Positions 1-6,459 of a stretch of DNA of 36,473 bases are shown piece by piece. The notes under the pieces are model-generated. The model was given only the letters and a program-made list of their open reading frames with translations. It ran no database searches and was not told the DNA's origin. This stretch comes from Nitrospirota bacterium. Its GTDB lineage: Bacteria > Nitrospirota > Thermodesulfovibrionia > Thermodesulfovibrionales > UBA6898. The stretch's first letter is position 1. Every line of letters starts with the position of its first letter. Location: the NCBI GenBank assembly GCA_016217675.1, contig JACRHC010000013.1, forward strand, positions 1-36,473, given 5' to 3'. The position numbers and the translations under genes are program-made.

Positions 1-25
1 ATTGGGCAACGGCCCGTTGCCCAAT
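1..25. repeat. perfect 25-nt palindrome inside the DUF1016 gene
   Basis: ATTGGGCAACGG and its exact reverse complement are separated by one base. It encodes the residues IGQRAVAQ of the DUF1016 protein, so it may be coding coincidence, but 12-bp perfect arms could form a strong hairpin in mRNA. Confidence 0.7.
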
Positions 26-313
26 TGTCATGAGGTTCGGGTATTCCCGATAGAACTGAGTCATCAGCTTGATATTCCGCTCTGAAAAACCTTTTATTGC
101 AGGCAGCTCATTCTTCAGGTCTCCTGCAAGACGACGCAAAAACCCCGTGCCCCACCCTTCGTGCTGTTGACGTTCCGTAATGATCCGTCCGATGTCCCAA
201 TACATTAGGATCATCTCCGTGTTGGCGGAAATGGTTGCCTTGATCTGAGCTTGCCGGATGCGGCTCTTAATATTGCCAAGTAGCTCGGCGTATAGGCTTA
301 GTTCAATGCTCAT
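1..313 (-). CDS. DUF1016 (YhcG-type) nuclease family protein, N-terminal part, cut by window edge
   Basis: The reading frame starts at an ATG at 313 and stays open to the window edge, giving about 104 residues. The fragment contains the typical DUF1016 N-terminal pattern: helix, then MYWDIGRII, a GWGTGFLRRLAGDL stretch, FSERNIKLM and FYREYP. In this family the N-terminal helical domain is followed by a PD-(D/E)XK nuclease-like domain, which lies outside the window. Members are often found near restriction-modification and defence genes, though their activity is poorly known. The ATG overlaps the stop of the upstream vsr remnant (ATGA) and has GAGGAG as ribosome binding site. I am confident of the family but cannot tell if the gene is whole. 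Confidence 0.85.
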   Translation of the reverse strand, partial: MSIELSLYAELLGNIKSRIRQAQIKATISANTEMILMYWDIGRIITERQQHEGWGTGFLRRLAGDLKNELPAIKGFSERNIKLMTQFYREYPNLMTIGQRAVAQ

Positions 314-548
314 TTCTGCTCCTCTTCGATGATGATGATGCGCCCATACAGTTTATACCTGAAGCCTTTGGGAAACAGGAACTTTCTGACAAGGAGTTCC
401 GGCACAGTGTCCCTGCTCCTGATCCTTGACATATTGAACCCCGTTAGAAATTCCATTAAAGCAAAAGCATTTGACCCCACCATTATACAAAAGTGCATTA
501 TTTCTAACGGGGTGAAGCTTCAGGTTTTCCTGTCATGAACATCGGCCA
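310..548 (-). pseudogene. vsr remnant 1 (very short patch repair endonuclease, 5' end only), interrupted by a 74-bp element
   Basis: Reading from ATG at 548 the frame gives MADVHDRKT and then a stop. After the inserted element at 439-512 the same gene resumes as NMSRIRSRDTVPELLVRKF through GFRYKLY, then runs into unrelated residues and stops at 310. Intact Vsr proteins are about 140 residues; only some 40 are left and all catalytic residues downstream are gone, so it cannot be a functional T:G mismatch endonuclease. The 3' break falls directly against the DUF1016 gene start. A second, independent remnant at 1498-1665 allows the uninterrupted sequence to be compared. Confidence 0.85.
435..516. 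mobile_element. 74-bp MITE-like element with 13-bp terminal inverted repeats and 4-bp target duplication
   Basis: The element proper is 439-512. Its ends are CCCCGTTAGAAAT and the exact reverse complement ATTTCTAACGGGG. Both sides carry TGAA (435-438 and 513-516), as expected of a target-site duplication. Removing element plus one TGAA restores alignment with the second vsr remnant (gacatat-TGAA-gcttc against gacatat-TATA-gcttc). It is too short to encode a transposase. I cannot assign the autonomous parent family. Confidence 0.75.
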
Positions 549-678
549 TTTGTCACTCCGCTTTTCCCTCCGAAGCGCTCCCGGCTCCGTCATTCCCGAA
601 GTGCCCTGAAAATCAGAAAACCTTAAGGGTCTACACGCTTCCCAGTGCCGATGAAATTATCTGTTGCCGTCGCGTCTG

Positions 679-1086
679 TTATATCTTCCCCTCAAGCTGT
701 TTCAAGACAAATCCCCGGACCTTCTTTGCAAGCTCTATGGCCTCAGCCGCATCCTCCTTTGGGATGTCATAATAAACCTCGTCAGGATAACGCACCTCAA
801 CACCATAGCTTGAGAGGATTTCAATATCTTCAAGCTCTGATTCTATCGTGGGGATAACCTGTTTGCAGAGTCCTGCAATGGTCTCAATCGAGTGAGTCTT
901 GGGAAATTCGATCTGATGATATGTCAGGAGACCTTTCAGATACTTTTCAGCACACTGCTCCGCATGAAAACAGACGGTGTCACATGGCGGTTTTTCCATG
1001 GTCATCGTGTGCTCGGCATTGATGAAATCATTCTCAGCCTTCCGGAACCAGCTCCTTACAATCTCAAGCTTGTCAGCTTCGCTCAT
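679..1086 (-). CDS. HEPN domain protein (toxin-like partner of MNT)
   Basis: This 135-residue protein matches the HEPN family: an N-terminal WFRKAENDF helix, the CFHAEQCAEKYLKGLL helix that is typical of the family, KTHSI at residues 63-67, and an RYP motif at 99-101 where the HEPN RNase residues lie. HEPN proteins usually pair with minimal nucleotidyltransferases (MNT), where HEPN acts as an RNase toxin and MNT as antitoxin that modifies it. I chose the ATG at 1086, because it fits the domain start and overlaps the 3' end of the MNT gene by 14 nt, implying translational coupling. The following 130 nt to the vsr remnant hold nothing I recognise. Whether this pair acts as a toxin-antitoxin system is inferred. 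Confidence 0.85.
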   Translation of the reverse strand: MSEADKLEIVRSWFRKAENDFINAEHTMTMEKPPCDTVCFHAEQCAEKYLKGLLTYHQIEFPKTHSIETIAGLCKQVIPTIESELEDIEILSSYGVEVRYPDEVYYDIPKEDAAEAIELAKKVRGFVLKQLEGKI

Positions 1087-1390
1087 AGAGCACCTTCCCC
1101 TGATGTGCCGCAGGAAACACAATAGTGCCGATCATATCCTTATACCGTTCAAACTCATCGGGCGTTTTTACAATGATGTCTTTAGGGACAGAGATGTCCC
1201 GCAGCAACTTTCTGAAGGACACGGCCCTTTTGTGAGGCCTTTCAGTAGTATCCATAACGATCATAATATCCAGGTCGCTGTCCGGAGTCGGCTGCCCATA
1301 TGCGTAGGAGCCGAAAAGGATAATCTTTTCGGGACTGCAGTAAGAGGTTATTCTCTTCACAATTTCATTGATGCTTTCATTGATCGTCAT
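1073..1390 (-). CDS. MNT minimal nucleotidyltransferase (antitoxin-like partner of HEPN)
   Basis: The 105-residue protein has the nucleotidyltransferase signature GSYAYGQPTPDSDLDIMIV at residues 27-45, with the two metal-binding aspartates at 39 and 41. This identifies a minimal nucleotidyltransferase. The start at 1390 is preceded by GGAGG at good spacing; a longer frame exists upstream but lacks such a site. A weak promoter candidate (TTGAAT, 17 nt, TATAGG on the minus strand) lies upstream. It is the first gene of a two-gene operon with the HEPN protein, overlapping by 14 nt. In characterised MntA-HepT pairs the nucleotidyltransferase adds AMP groups to the HEPN partner to silence it; the same role is likely here but not shown. 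Confidence 0.85.
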   Translation of the reverse strand: MTINESINEIVKRITSYCSPEKIILFGSYAYGQPTPDSDLDIMIVMDTTERPHKRAVSFRKLLRDISVPKDIIVKTPDEFERYKDMIGTIVFPAAHQGKVLYERS

Positions 1391-1445
1391 CGCTGCACCT
1401 CCTGCAATTTGATGCTTGGCTTCCCCTATAACTTTAACGTATTTC

Positions 1446-1499
1446 TTATTCAAATCCCACCCCATTAGCAAGGAGGATCTCTCCGGGTCGGATGGGGTT
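1446..1499 (-). pseudogene. higA 5' remnant
   Basis: The residues NPIRPGEILLANGVGFE and a stop are encoded here. NPIRPGEILL corresponds to EPIHPGEILL near the start of the intact HigA antitoxin at 1922-2227, after which similarity ends abruptly. It lies directly after the second vsr remnant, so an ancestral higA-like gene was cut and joined here. Confidence 0.6.
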
Positions 1500-1665
1500 A
1501 AGATATTTCTCTCTCTGCCCAGTCGAGCAGAGACTTATCGTGCAATTTATATCTGGAATCTTTTGCGAACAGGAACTTTCTGACAAGAAGTTCCGGCTTG
1601 GTGTCCCTGCTCCTGATTCGTGACATATTATAGCTTCTGGTCTTCCTGTCATGAACGTCAGCCAT
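1498..1665 (-). pseudogene. vsr remnant 2 (5' end only)
   Basis: A 55-residue frame starts at ATG 1665 with MADVHDRKTRSYNMSRIR, continues with SRDTKPELLVRKFLFAK and RYKLHDK, then turns into an unrelated tail and stops. Vsr is normally about 140 residues, so the catalytic core is missing. The break lies within a few codons of the break in remnant 1. The neighbouring sequence downstream is a higA fragment. It is probably inert, though the short frame is still open. Confidence 0.8.
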
Positions 1666-1738
1666 TGCAGTATTATCAGCAACTTGCGAAAAAAAGTCAT
1701 GGAATCAGAAGCTTCTTTCCCCCGCTTTTGCCGAACGG

Positions 1739-1832
1739 ACTCACTCTCTGCAGACCGCCTGGCAGATCAGCTCCTCATCACCATAACGGCAGTAACGCGT
1801 GATCAGTGATGTGTAATGAGTGAGAGCACCTG
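1739..1832 (-). repeat. copy A of a repeated 3' gene end (Adhesin_E-like)
   Basis: On the minus strand this encodes RYGDEELICQAVCRE and a stop, closely matching the C terminus of the intact small secreted protein at 2697-3020. Its stop-proximal end resembles that gene, while the rest (with the CACTCATTAC stretch) resembles copy B at 2599-2687, so it looks chimeric. No start or signal peptide is attached. From 1666 to 1738 and 1833 to 1870 I see no other gene. Confidence 0.65.
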
Positions 1833-1870
1833 CCGGCCAGCCGCTTTAGCCGCCAAGATGTTTGCGTGAA

Positions 1871-1891
1871 GGTATCGCATTTTGCGATACC
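1871..1891. terminator. hairpin downstream of higA
   Basis: GGTATCGCA and its exact reverse complement TGCGATACC are separated by TTT, 31 nt after the higA stop. There is no T-run on either strand, so it may be a transcript-stabilising hairpin or a protein site rather than an intrinsic terminator. Confidence 0.4.
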
Positions 1892-1921
1892 ATGAAATCG
1901 ATCTCCTGATCGTTCAATCTG

Positions 1922-2227
1922 TTACGCAGCGTGGCGATGGACGCGTTTCTCCACTTCAGGTCCGATCGTTCGCTGGGCAATGCGGAGCTCATAGTCTGTC
2001 TGCAGCCCCATCCAGACCTCTGCTGACGTGCCGAAGTATCTGCTGAGGCGGATTGCCGTGTCGGCAGTTATGGCACGCTTGTTGTTGACAATAGCGCTGA
2101 CGCGGCCGGGCGGCACAGCAATGTCGCGGGCGAGCCTGTTGATGCTGATCCCCATCGGCCTCATGAATTCCTCAAGGAGGATCTCCCCCGGGTGAATGGG
2201 CTCAAGAAGTTTCTGTTTTGCAGTCAT
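1922..2227 (-). CDS. higA: HigA-family antitoxin
   Basis: The 101-residue protein is a HigA-type antitoxin with an XRE helix-turn-helix: EPIHPGEILLEEFMRPMGIS at residues 9-28, INRLARDIAVPPGRVSAIVN as the recognition unit, and RAITADTAIRLSRYFGTSAE after it. HigA binds and neutralises HigB and represses the operon. The gene lies 9 nt after higB on the same strand, the toxin-first order that is characteristic of hig loci. Fragments of two other higA-like genes lie at 1446-1499 and 3059-3129; the latter is nearly identical to the last 20 codons of this gene. Confidence 0.92.
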   Translation of the reverse strand: MTAKQKLLEPIHPGEILLEEFMRPMGISINRLARDIAVPPGRVSAIVNNKRAITADTAIRLSRYFGTSAEVWMGLQTDYELRIAQRTIGPEVEKRVHRHAA

Positions 2228-2236
2228 GGCACACCT

Positions 2237-2515
2237 CTAATGGTAGTCGGTTATTTCAACGTCACAGGCATCTCCGTCTTTCCAGTAAAAACATATCCGC
2301 CATTGATCGTTGATCCTGATGCTGTATTGCCCCTTGCGATCACCCCTCAGTGCCTCAAGCCGGTTGCCCGGCGGGACCCTGAGGTCCTCCAGACGCTTGG
2401 CCTGGTGAAGGTACAAAAGCTTCCGCCGCGCAACCCGCTCAAAAGAGCGAAATCCCGGCACGTCCAGGTCATTGAACAGCTTCTCGGTTCTTGCATCGCG
2501 AAAGGACCGTATCAT
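2237..2515 (-). CDS. higB: HigB toxin, RelE/ParE-like mRNA interferase
   Basis: This 92-residue protein has the HigB pattern: MIRSFRDARTEKLFND at the start, ARRKLLYLHQAKRLEDLRVP in the middle, the LEALRGDRKGQYSIRIND strand and ITDYH at the end. HigB toxins cleave mRNA on the ribosome. It is of normal length and followed after 9 nt by higA. No Shine-Dalgarno precedes the ATG; a promoter lies so close (TTGACA at 2546-2551, -10 at 2523-2528) that the transcript probably starts at or next to the AUG. Residues look intact, so the pair is probably active. Confidence 0.92.
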   Translation of the reverse strand: MIRSFRDARTEKLFNDLDVPGFRSFERVARRKLLYLHQAKRLEDLRVPPGNRLEALRGDRKGQYSIRINDQWRICFYWKDGDACDVEITDYH

Positions 2516-2522
2516 TGTTTAT

Positions 2523-2551
2523 AATCTATTACGCATGGCGTAATATGTCAA
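2523..2551 (-). promoter_or_regulatory. higBA promoter with palindromic operator
   Basis: On the minus strand TTGACA, 17 nt, TAGATT, then 7 nt to the higB ATG. The spacer is filled by a perfect inverted repeat TATTACGC-ATG-GCGTAATA (2527-2545). Such a site between -35 and -10 would let the HigA antitoxin block RNA polymerase, as is known for hig operons. Confidence 0.7.
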
Positions 2552-2598
2552 GCGATATAAGTTGCAGTGAGCCAGAGGAGAAGTGCCGACCAGCTTTA

Positions 2599-2687
2599 GT
2601 CAGTGCAGACAGCCTTGTAGATCATCTCCTCATCACCATAACGGCAGTAGCGCGTGATCAGTGATGCGTAATGAGTGAGCGCACTGG
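2599..2687 (-). repeat. copy B of a repeated 3' gene end (Adhesin_E-like)
   Basis: On the minus strand this encodes RYGDEEMIYKAVCTD and a stop, again resembling the C terminus of the protein at 2697-3020, from which it is separated by only a few bases. Over most of its length it is nearly identical to copy A at 1739-1832, including the CGCGTGATCAGTGATG segment. It has no start codon region, so it is a decayed tandem copy. Confidence 0.65.
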
Positions 2688-2696
2688 TCTTCAAAC

Positions 2697-3020
2697 TCAC
2701 TCTGCACAGACCGCCTGGTAGATCAGCTCCTCATCACCAGCCACCGGGAACCATCTGTTGTCATCCCCTTCGCCGAGAAGCCGCGCCTCTTTCTTTCCGC
2801 AGCGCATCTCATAGCGGTAATCCCTGCCGCCGATCTTCGCCATGAGAGAGACCACCTGACCATCCAGGCGCTTTACGCTTGCAGCGTCATAGTACGTGGC
2901 ATCGCCGTAGCTGCTCTGCCTGATCAGCCGCCAGTCAGCGGCTTTGGCTTCCGCTGATATCATCAGCAGTCCGGCAATCAATGTCACTGCGGTCATCATG
3001 TATATTGCAGATCTCTTCAT
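2697..3020 (-). CDS. small secreted protein, Adhesin_E-like
   Basis: The 107-residue product has a clear signal peptide (MKRSAIYMMTAVTLIAGLLM then AEAKAA) and a mature part starting at DWRLIRQSS. The pattern YYDAASVKRLDGQVVSLMAK resembles the surface-adhesin E family (PF16747), where a short beta domain follows the signal peptide and two cysteines pair; here the cysteines are in MRCGKK and QAVCAE. Function in this organism is unknown. The start is supported by GAGGTGA before the ATG and a TATAAA box upstream. Two further copies of its 3' end lie next to it (2599-2687 and 1739-1832), suggesting an expanded and then decayed tandem family. Confidence 0.75.
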   Translation of the reverse strand: MKRSAIYMMTAVTLIAGLLMISAEAKAADWRLIRQSSYGDATYYDAASVKRLDGQVVSLMAKIGGRDYRYEMRCGKKEARLLGEGDDNRWFPVAGDEELIYQAVCAE

Positions 3021-3058
3021 GATCTCACCTCTTGCGTTTGTGTGTTTATACCGTTCAT

Positions 3059-3129
3059 TTACGCAGCGTGGCGATGGACGCGTTTCTCCACTTCAGGTCC
3101 GATCGTTCGCCGGGCAATACGAAGCTCAA
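3059..3129 (-). pseudogene. higA 3' remnant
   Basis: The last 22 or so codons of a higA gene (FELRIARRTIGPEVEKRVH to the stop) are nearly identical to the end of the intact higA at 1922-2227. Upstream homology stops just before the stop codon of the next gene at 3136. It is most likely a product of duplication and deletion. Confidence 0.75.
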
Positions 3130-3135
3130 AGCCGA

Positions 3136-4323
3136 TCACCCGAAGAAATCGTGGTTTGGCAGGGTGTAGAGCTGTCTGATATACGAACCGAGCGTCTCCG
3201 GCAGATATCTCCCCCATATCTTGATCGGTACATCTTCTATCTCGATGCGCGGGCTGAATCCGACCGCAAAAAGGAACTCCAGAAGAAACTCTACGTTCAT
3301 CGGGATGTAACCCTTATAGCGGCTGCTGTCCCGCTGGCTGATGATCCTTTCTTCGTGGATGCTGCTGCCCAGCTCTGATTCTACCAGGTCGCTGAAGGTC
3401 GTAAGGATCACCTCGATACTGATCCGGGGAGAGGCCCCTTCAAGCAAAGGCTCGATTCCGTTTCTCAGTTCATCTTCAGATATCCCCCGGTCTTTGACCC
3501 GCTCCCAGGCGCGTGTATCTCTGTATCGCCGGCATACTGACTCTGCATCCCAGGGCAGATCAAGAACCAGATTCAATGCCTGATAATTACCCCTGAACCG
3601 CTCCTGCTCGATAACCGTAATATCAGTGGAGCGCTGAAGCTCCGCAATTAAGCGATCAAATGACTCATCGTCTCCGACGATCTTGATCGCGCCGGTGTCC
3701 TGAATCATCAGGGCATTCCGGTCGAACCGGATGCTGCTGTCTTTGAAGCTGCGTGCGATCAGTTCCTCAGCCTCGATGAATTCCCTGATCATCTCGCGGG
3801 GCGGGGTGATGAACTGGTCGAGCGGGAGCCCTGAACGCTCTGCCCTCTCCCGGGCCATCTGCTCTGCAGTATCTTTCACGTTTCCGAAGATCCATTCAGC
3901 GATACGGCGGTTCGCCTTTTCCGCTATCCTCTTGGGACGTTTAACGCGATAGGAACCGAGCATGCGGCCGCGGTCGTCAAAAAAGACCGAGGCATTGATC
4001 GGCGTCTCCTGGTAATAGTAATCAGGGTTCTTTTGGTATCTGCTCAAAAGCCCGGCAACACGTGAGGACTGCTCCCTGCTGTCGCGGCAGAGCAGGTCAC
4101 GCAGCTGACCCTTTCGACGGATCTCCTCCTGTTGGAACGGACCGCTGCCGGTCATACTGAGAAGTCGTCTGCTTAAGGCCTCGAGCGTTTCCCTGATGAT
4201 GAAGACGTCGCAGATCAGGATTTCGGTCAGGCTGCGGCCGTCACCCGGCTCAGGTCTGTTGCAGAACCAGCGCTCAACGATGCTGAAGAGTCTGTCCCTG
4301 TGCGCAAATGAAGTAAGATACAT
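3136..4323 (-). CDS. hypothetical protein, possible divergent RelA/SpoT-like nucleotidyltransferase
   Basis: I do not recognise this protein of about 395 residues with certainty. Several stretches recall the RelA/SpoT synthetase fold in the right order: VKRPKRIAEKANRRI (residues 127-141) like the Lys-rich entry helix, IQDTGAIKIVGDD (about 208-219) like the D-x-x-G-x-R/K strand, FRGNYQALNLVLDLPW like the G-Y-x-S-x-H segment, and ISIEVILTTFSDLVESELG (about 301-319) like the E-x-Q-I-R-T strand. The family Gln/Arg in the last motif is not conserved, so activity is doubtful. It has no signal peptide or membrane helix. The ATG at 4323 has TATCAT 6 nt before it and no Shine-Dalgarno; an alternative GTG start at 4356 adds 11 residues. 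Confidence 0.6.
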   Translation of the reverse strand: MYLTSFAHRDRLFSIVERWFCNRPEPGDGRSLTEILICDVFIIRETLEALSRRLLSMTGSGPFQQEEIRRKGQLRDLLCRDSREQSSRVAGLLSRYQKNPDYYYQETPINASVFFDDRGRMLGSYRVKRPKRIAEKANRRIAEWIFGNVKDTAEQMARERAERSGLPLDQFITPPREMIREFIEAEELIARSFKDSSIRFDRNALMIQDTGAIKIVGDDESFDRLIAELQRSTDITVIEQERFRGNYQALNLVLDLPWDAESVCRRYRDTRAWERVKDRGISEDELRNGIEPLLEGASPRISIEVILTTFSDLVESELGSSIHEERIISQRDSSRYKGYIPMNVEFLLEFLFAVGFSPRIEIEDVPIKIWGRYLPETLGSYIRQLYTLPNHDFFG

Positions 4324-4499
4324 GCGGATATGATACGCAAGCCGCAAGGGAAGCACAACAAAAGCTCAGGGGAGTGAGGACGGGCAGAGCAGTGAGCCCT
4401 GAGTAGCTGCAGATACCGCTATCTGCGGCCCTCCGGATGAAACAGTGAGACCATGAATCATGGAAACAGAAAGTGTGCCGGGAAGATCAGCCTGTTGTA

Positions 4500-5414
4500 T
4501 TACAGTTCGACGATCCGCGTGCTGATCGCGATCGCGGCCTCGGCCCCCTGGCCGGCAGAGATGATCGCCTGAGAATGGCCGGTGCGGAGAGAACCGAGCA
4601 CAAAAAGGCCGGGAATGCTCGACTCGCCGCTGCTGTTCGTCACGATCTTGAATCCGTCAGCGTCACGCTCCGGGTCGAGCAGCCCGAGGTACTCATCATT
4701 GAGCGTGATCCCGCCCCATCCGAGGATCACCTCGCAGGGAATAACGCGGCCGTCAGCCATGCGCACGCCCTCGAGCTTTGTCTCGCCTAACAGCTCCTCA
4801 GGCCGCCCCTCGATCAGACCGATCCCCTCGTCCTCAAGGAGCGTCCGGTACACCGGCGCAAGGGTGAAGCCATGGGCAAGGAAGGTCACGTCCCTGGTGT
4901 ACATCTGCTTCATGCCGATGCTCATGCGCACGCCGTTGACGGTGCGGTCGATAACGAGCAGCTTTTTCCCTGTGGTGCGGTACCCGTCGCAGATCATGCA
5001 GGTGTAGTAGGAATGGCCAAAATAACGGTGGAGGTTCTTGAAGGGTGCGAGCGTCTCTTTTGCCCCTGAGGCAGCGATCACATACCGGGAGCGATAGGTC
5101 TTGCCGCTGGCCAGCACCTCGAACTGCCCCTCATGACCGGTGACCCGCTCCACCCTAACATTCTCCACAGCCACGCCGAAGTTCTTCGCCTGTGCAAGGC
5201 CCGTCTCCAGCAGCGCAGGGCCGGACACGACCGGAAGGCCCAGGTAGTTCTCAATATGTTTCGCGAGGAGAGTCCGCCCCCCAAGGGTATGGAAGAGCAG
5301 AACGCGGAAGTTGTACCTGCCGAGGTGGATGCAGGCCTGCAGGCCGCCCGGGCCCCCTCCGATGACGATGCAGTCGAGGAGTTCCCTGCTGCCTGCGCTG
5401 TCTGCCTGTTCCAT
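4500..5414 (-). CDS. thioredoxin-reductase-like FAD-dependent oxidoreductase
   Basis: The 304-residue protein has the thioredoxin reductase layout: FAD-binding GGGPGG at residues 19-24, the redox-active CMIC (Cys139 and Cys142) followed by DG, and a C-terminal GLFVLGSLRTGHSQ segment that normally holds the GD motif. Two deviations stand out: the NADPH-binding G-x-G-x-x-A motif is replaced by LLVIDRTVNGVRMSIG, and the usual Asp in GD is Ser. The HRR motif for the NADPH phosphate is also missing. The partner and electron donor are therefore probably not thioredoxin/NADPH in the standard form. It lies 19 nt after the dodecin gene, likely one operon. Confidence 0.85.
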   Translation of the reverse strand: MEQADSAGSRELLDCIVIGGGPGGLQACIHLGRYNFRVLLFHTLGGRTLLAKHIENYLGLPVVSGPALLETGLAQAKNFGVAVENVRVERVTGHEGQFEVLASGKTYRSRYVIAASGAKETLAPFKNLHRYFGHSYYTCMICDGYRTTGKKLLVIDRTVNGVRMSIGMKQMYTRDVTFLAHGFTLAPVYRTLLEDEGIGLIEGRPEELLGETKLEGVRMADGRVIPCEVILGWGGITLNDEYLGLLDPERDADGFKIVTNSSGESSIPGLFVLGSLRTGHSQAIISAGQGAEAAIAISTRIVEL

Positions 5415-5433
5415 AGCCGTTCTTTCTCCGGAT

Positions 5434-5649
5434 CTAATCTTTATCGTGATATTTGAAAGAGAGTTTTACCTTCGCCCTGTACGCCTTGATCTTGCCGTCC
5501 TCGATATGCATATCGAGCTTCTCAACCTCTGCTACGCGCAGGTCCTTTAAAGTCTTTGATGCCATATTGACTGCAGCGGTTGCGGCTTTTTCCCACGATT
5601 CTGTGCTTGTTCCTACCAGCTCGATCACTTTGTAAACACTTTCAGGCAT
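5434..5649 (-). CDS. dodecin family protein (SecE2/calcium-dodecin-like)
   Basis: The 71-residue protein is a dodecin by length and pattern (VYKVIELVGTSTESWEKAA, then ASKTLKDLRVAEVEKLDM, IEDGKIKAYRAKVKLSFKY). Dodecins form hollow dodecamers. The flavin-stacking Trp of the classical WFEV motif is Val here (RVAEV) and the flavin-contacting Gln is Arg (AYRAK), a pattern like the SecE2 (Rv0379) group that binds calcium rather than the flavin-storing group. I chose ATG 5649, which gives the normal family length. It is the first gene of a probable operon with the flavoprotein at 4500-5414. The 115 nt upstream contain only a weak TATAAA box. Confidence 0.88.
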   Translation of the reverse strand: MPESVYKVIELVGTSTESWEKAATAAVNMASKTLKDLRVAEVEKLDMHIEDGKIKAYRAKVKLSFKYHDKD

Positions 5650-5815
5650 GGTCTGCTCCTTTTGGCACATGACCCGCTGAAGAAGCGGGGTGCGCCGCAT
5701 TCAGTATTTATAGAGACGGCAAGGCCGCCGTAAAAAAGTGCGGGCCAGAGGTCTGCTGATATGACCGCGTAACAGCCGGTCTCAGGATCCCGGCCATTCA
5801 GGCAAAACGGAGCAT

Positions 5816-6331
5816 CTATGGTGCCGGATAGAGCTTTTTAATATCCGCAAGGATCTCCTGCTTCAGCTTTTCGAGTTCCTTCTTGAAGGTATCATTGGCC
5901 AGCACCCTTTTTGACAATGCATCTACCCGTGAGGAGATCGTGTCATGCATAAGCTCACCAACCTGTTCTGTCTGCTGGCTGAGCGCTGCCTGGGTATTGA
6001 CAGTGGCCTCAATAAGCCGCTCGATCTGAGCGCTGTTGTCTGCCAGTTTTTGATCTATGAACTGAAGGACAAGGAGCAGCTGATCGAGCTTGTCTGCGGT
6101 CTGCCTGGTGGAGACCGCCGTAAGTTGTGAGGGATCAGCTAACTGCCCCTCGCAAACGCCGGGTCTGCCCGGCTCTGTGGATGGCACCCATCTGCCGACA
6201 CAGATTATCGAACTTGATCCGCCCCGAATAAACGTATATCCTCCGATATCCTGGGTTTGAGCCCGGACTGATGAGGTGCAAACGATAATAAACACAAGCC
6301 AGACGGCAGCAACACTGATAAGCCTCTTCAC
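5816..6331 (-). CDS. secreted coiled-coil protein of unknown function
   Basis: The 171-residue product starts with a signal peptide (VKRLISVAAVWLVFIIVCTS, cleavage likely after VRAQ) and then has a short region with two cysteines (SIICVGRW and GVCEGQ), followed by a long amphipathic part from about residue 75 (TADKLDQLLLVLQFIDQKL onward) that reads as coiled coil. I do not recognise a family. The start is a GTG at 6331 preceded by AGGAGG at 5 nt spacing; an ATG further upstream at 6388 gives a non-signal-like N terminus, so I prefer the GTG. It stands alone: neighbours are separated by 128 and 166 nt. Confidence 0.7.
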   Translation of the reverse strand: MKRLISVAAVWLVFIIVCTSSVRAQTQDIGGYTFIRGGSSSIICVGRWVPSTEPGRPGVCEGQLADPSQLTAVSTRQTADKLDQLLLVLQFIDQKLADNSAQIERLIEATVNTQAALSQQTEQVGELMHDTISSRVDALSKRVLANDTFKKELEKLKQEILADIKKLYPAP

Positions 6332-6459
6332 GAACCCTCCTGTAATCCAATGGTTTGATTTTGTAATGATCATCTCTTCCCGCCTCATTTATAGCATAGA
6401 ACAGACAACATGTCATTATTTGCAGAATCCGGAGAGAACGAGATATTTCATCCCGGTAC

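Noticed and set aside
435-516. Transcription terminator instead of a mobile element
   Set aside because: The inverted repeats are 48 nt apart with no T-run and are flanked by a target duplication.
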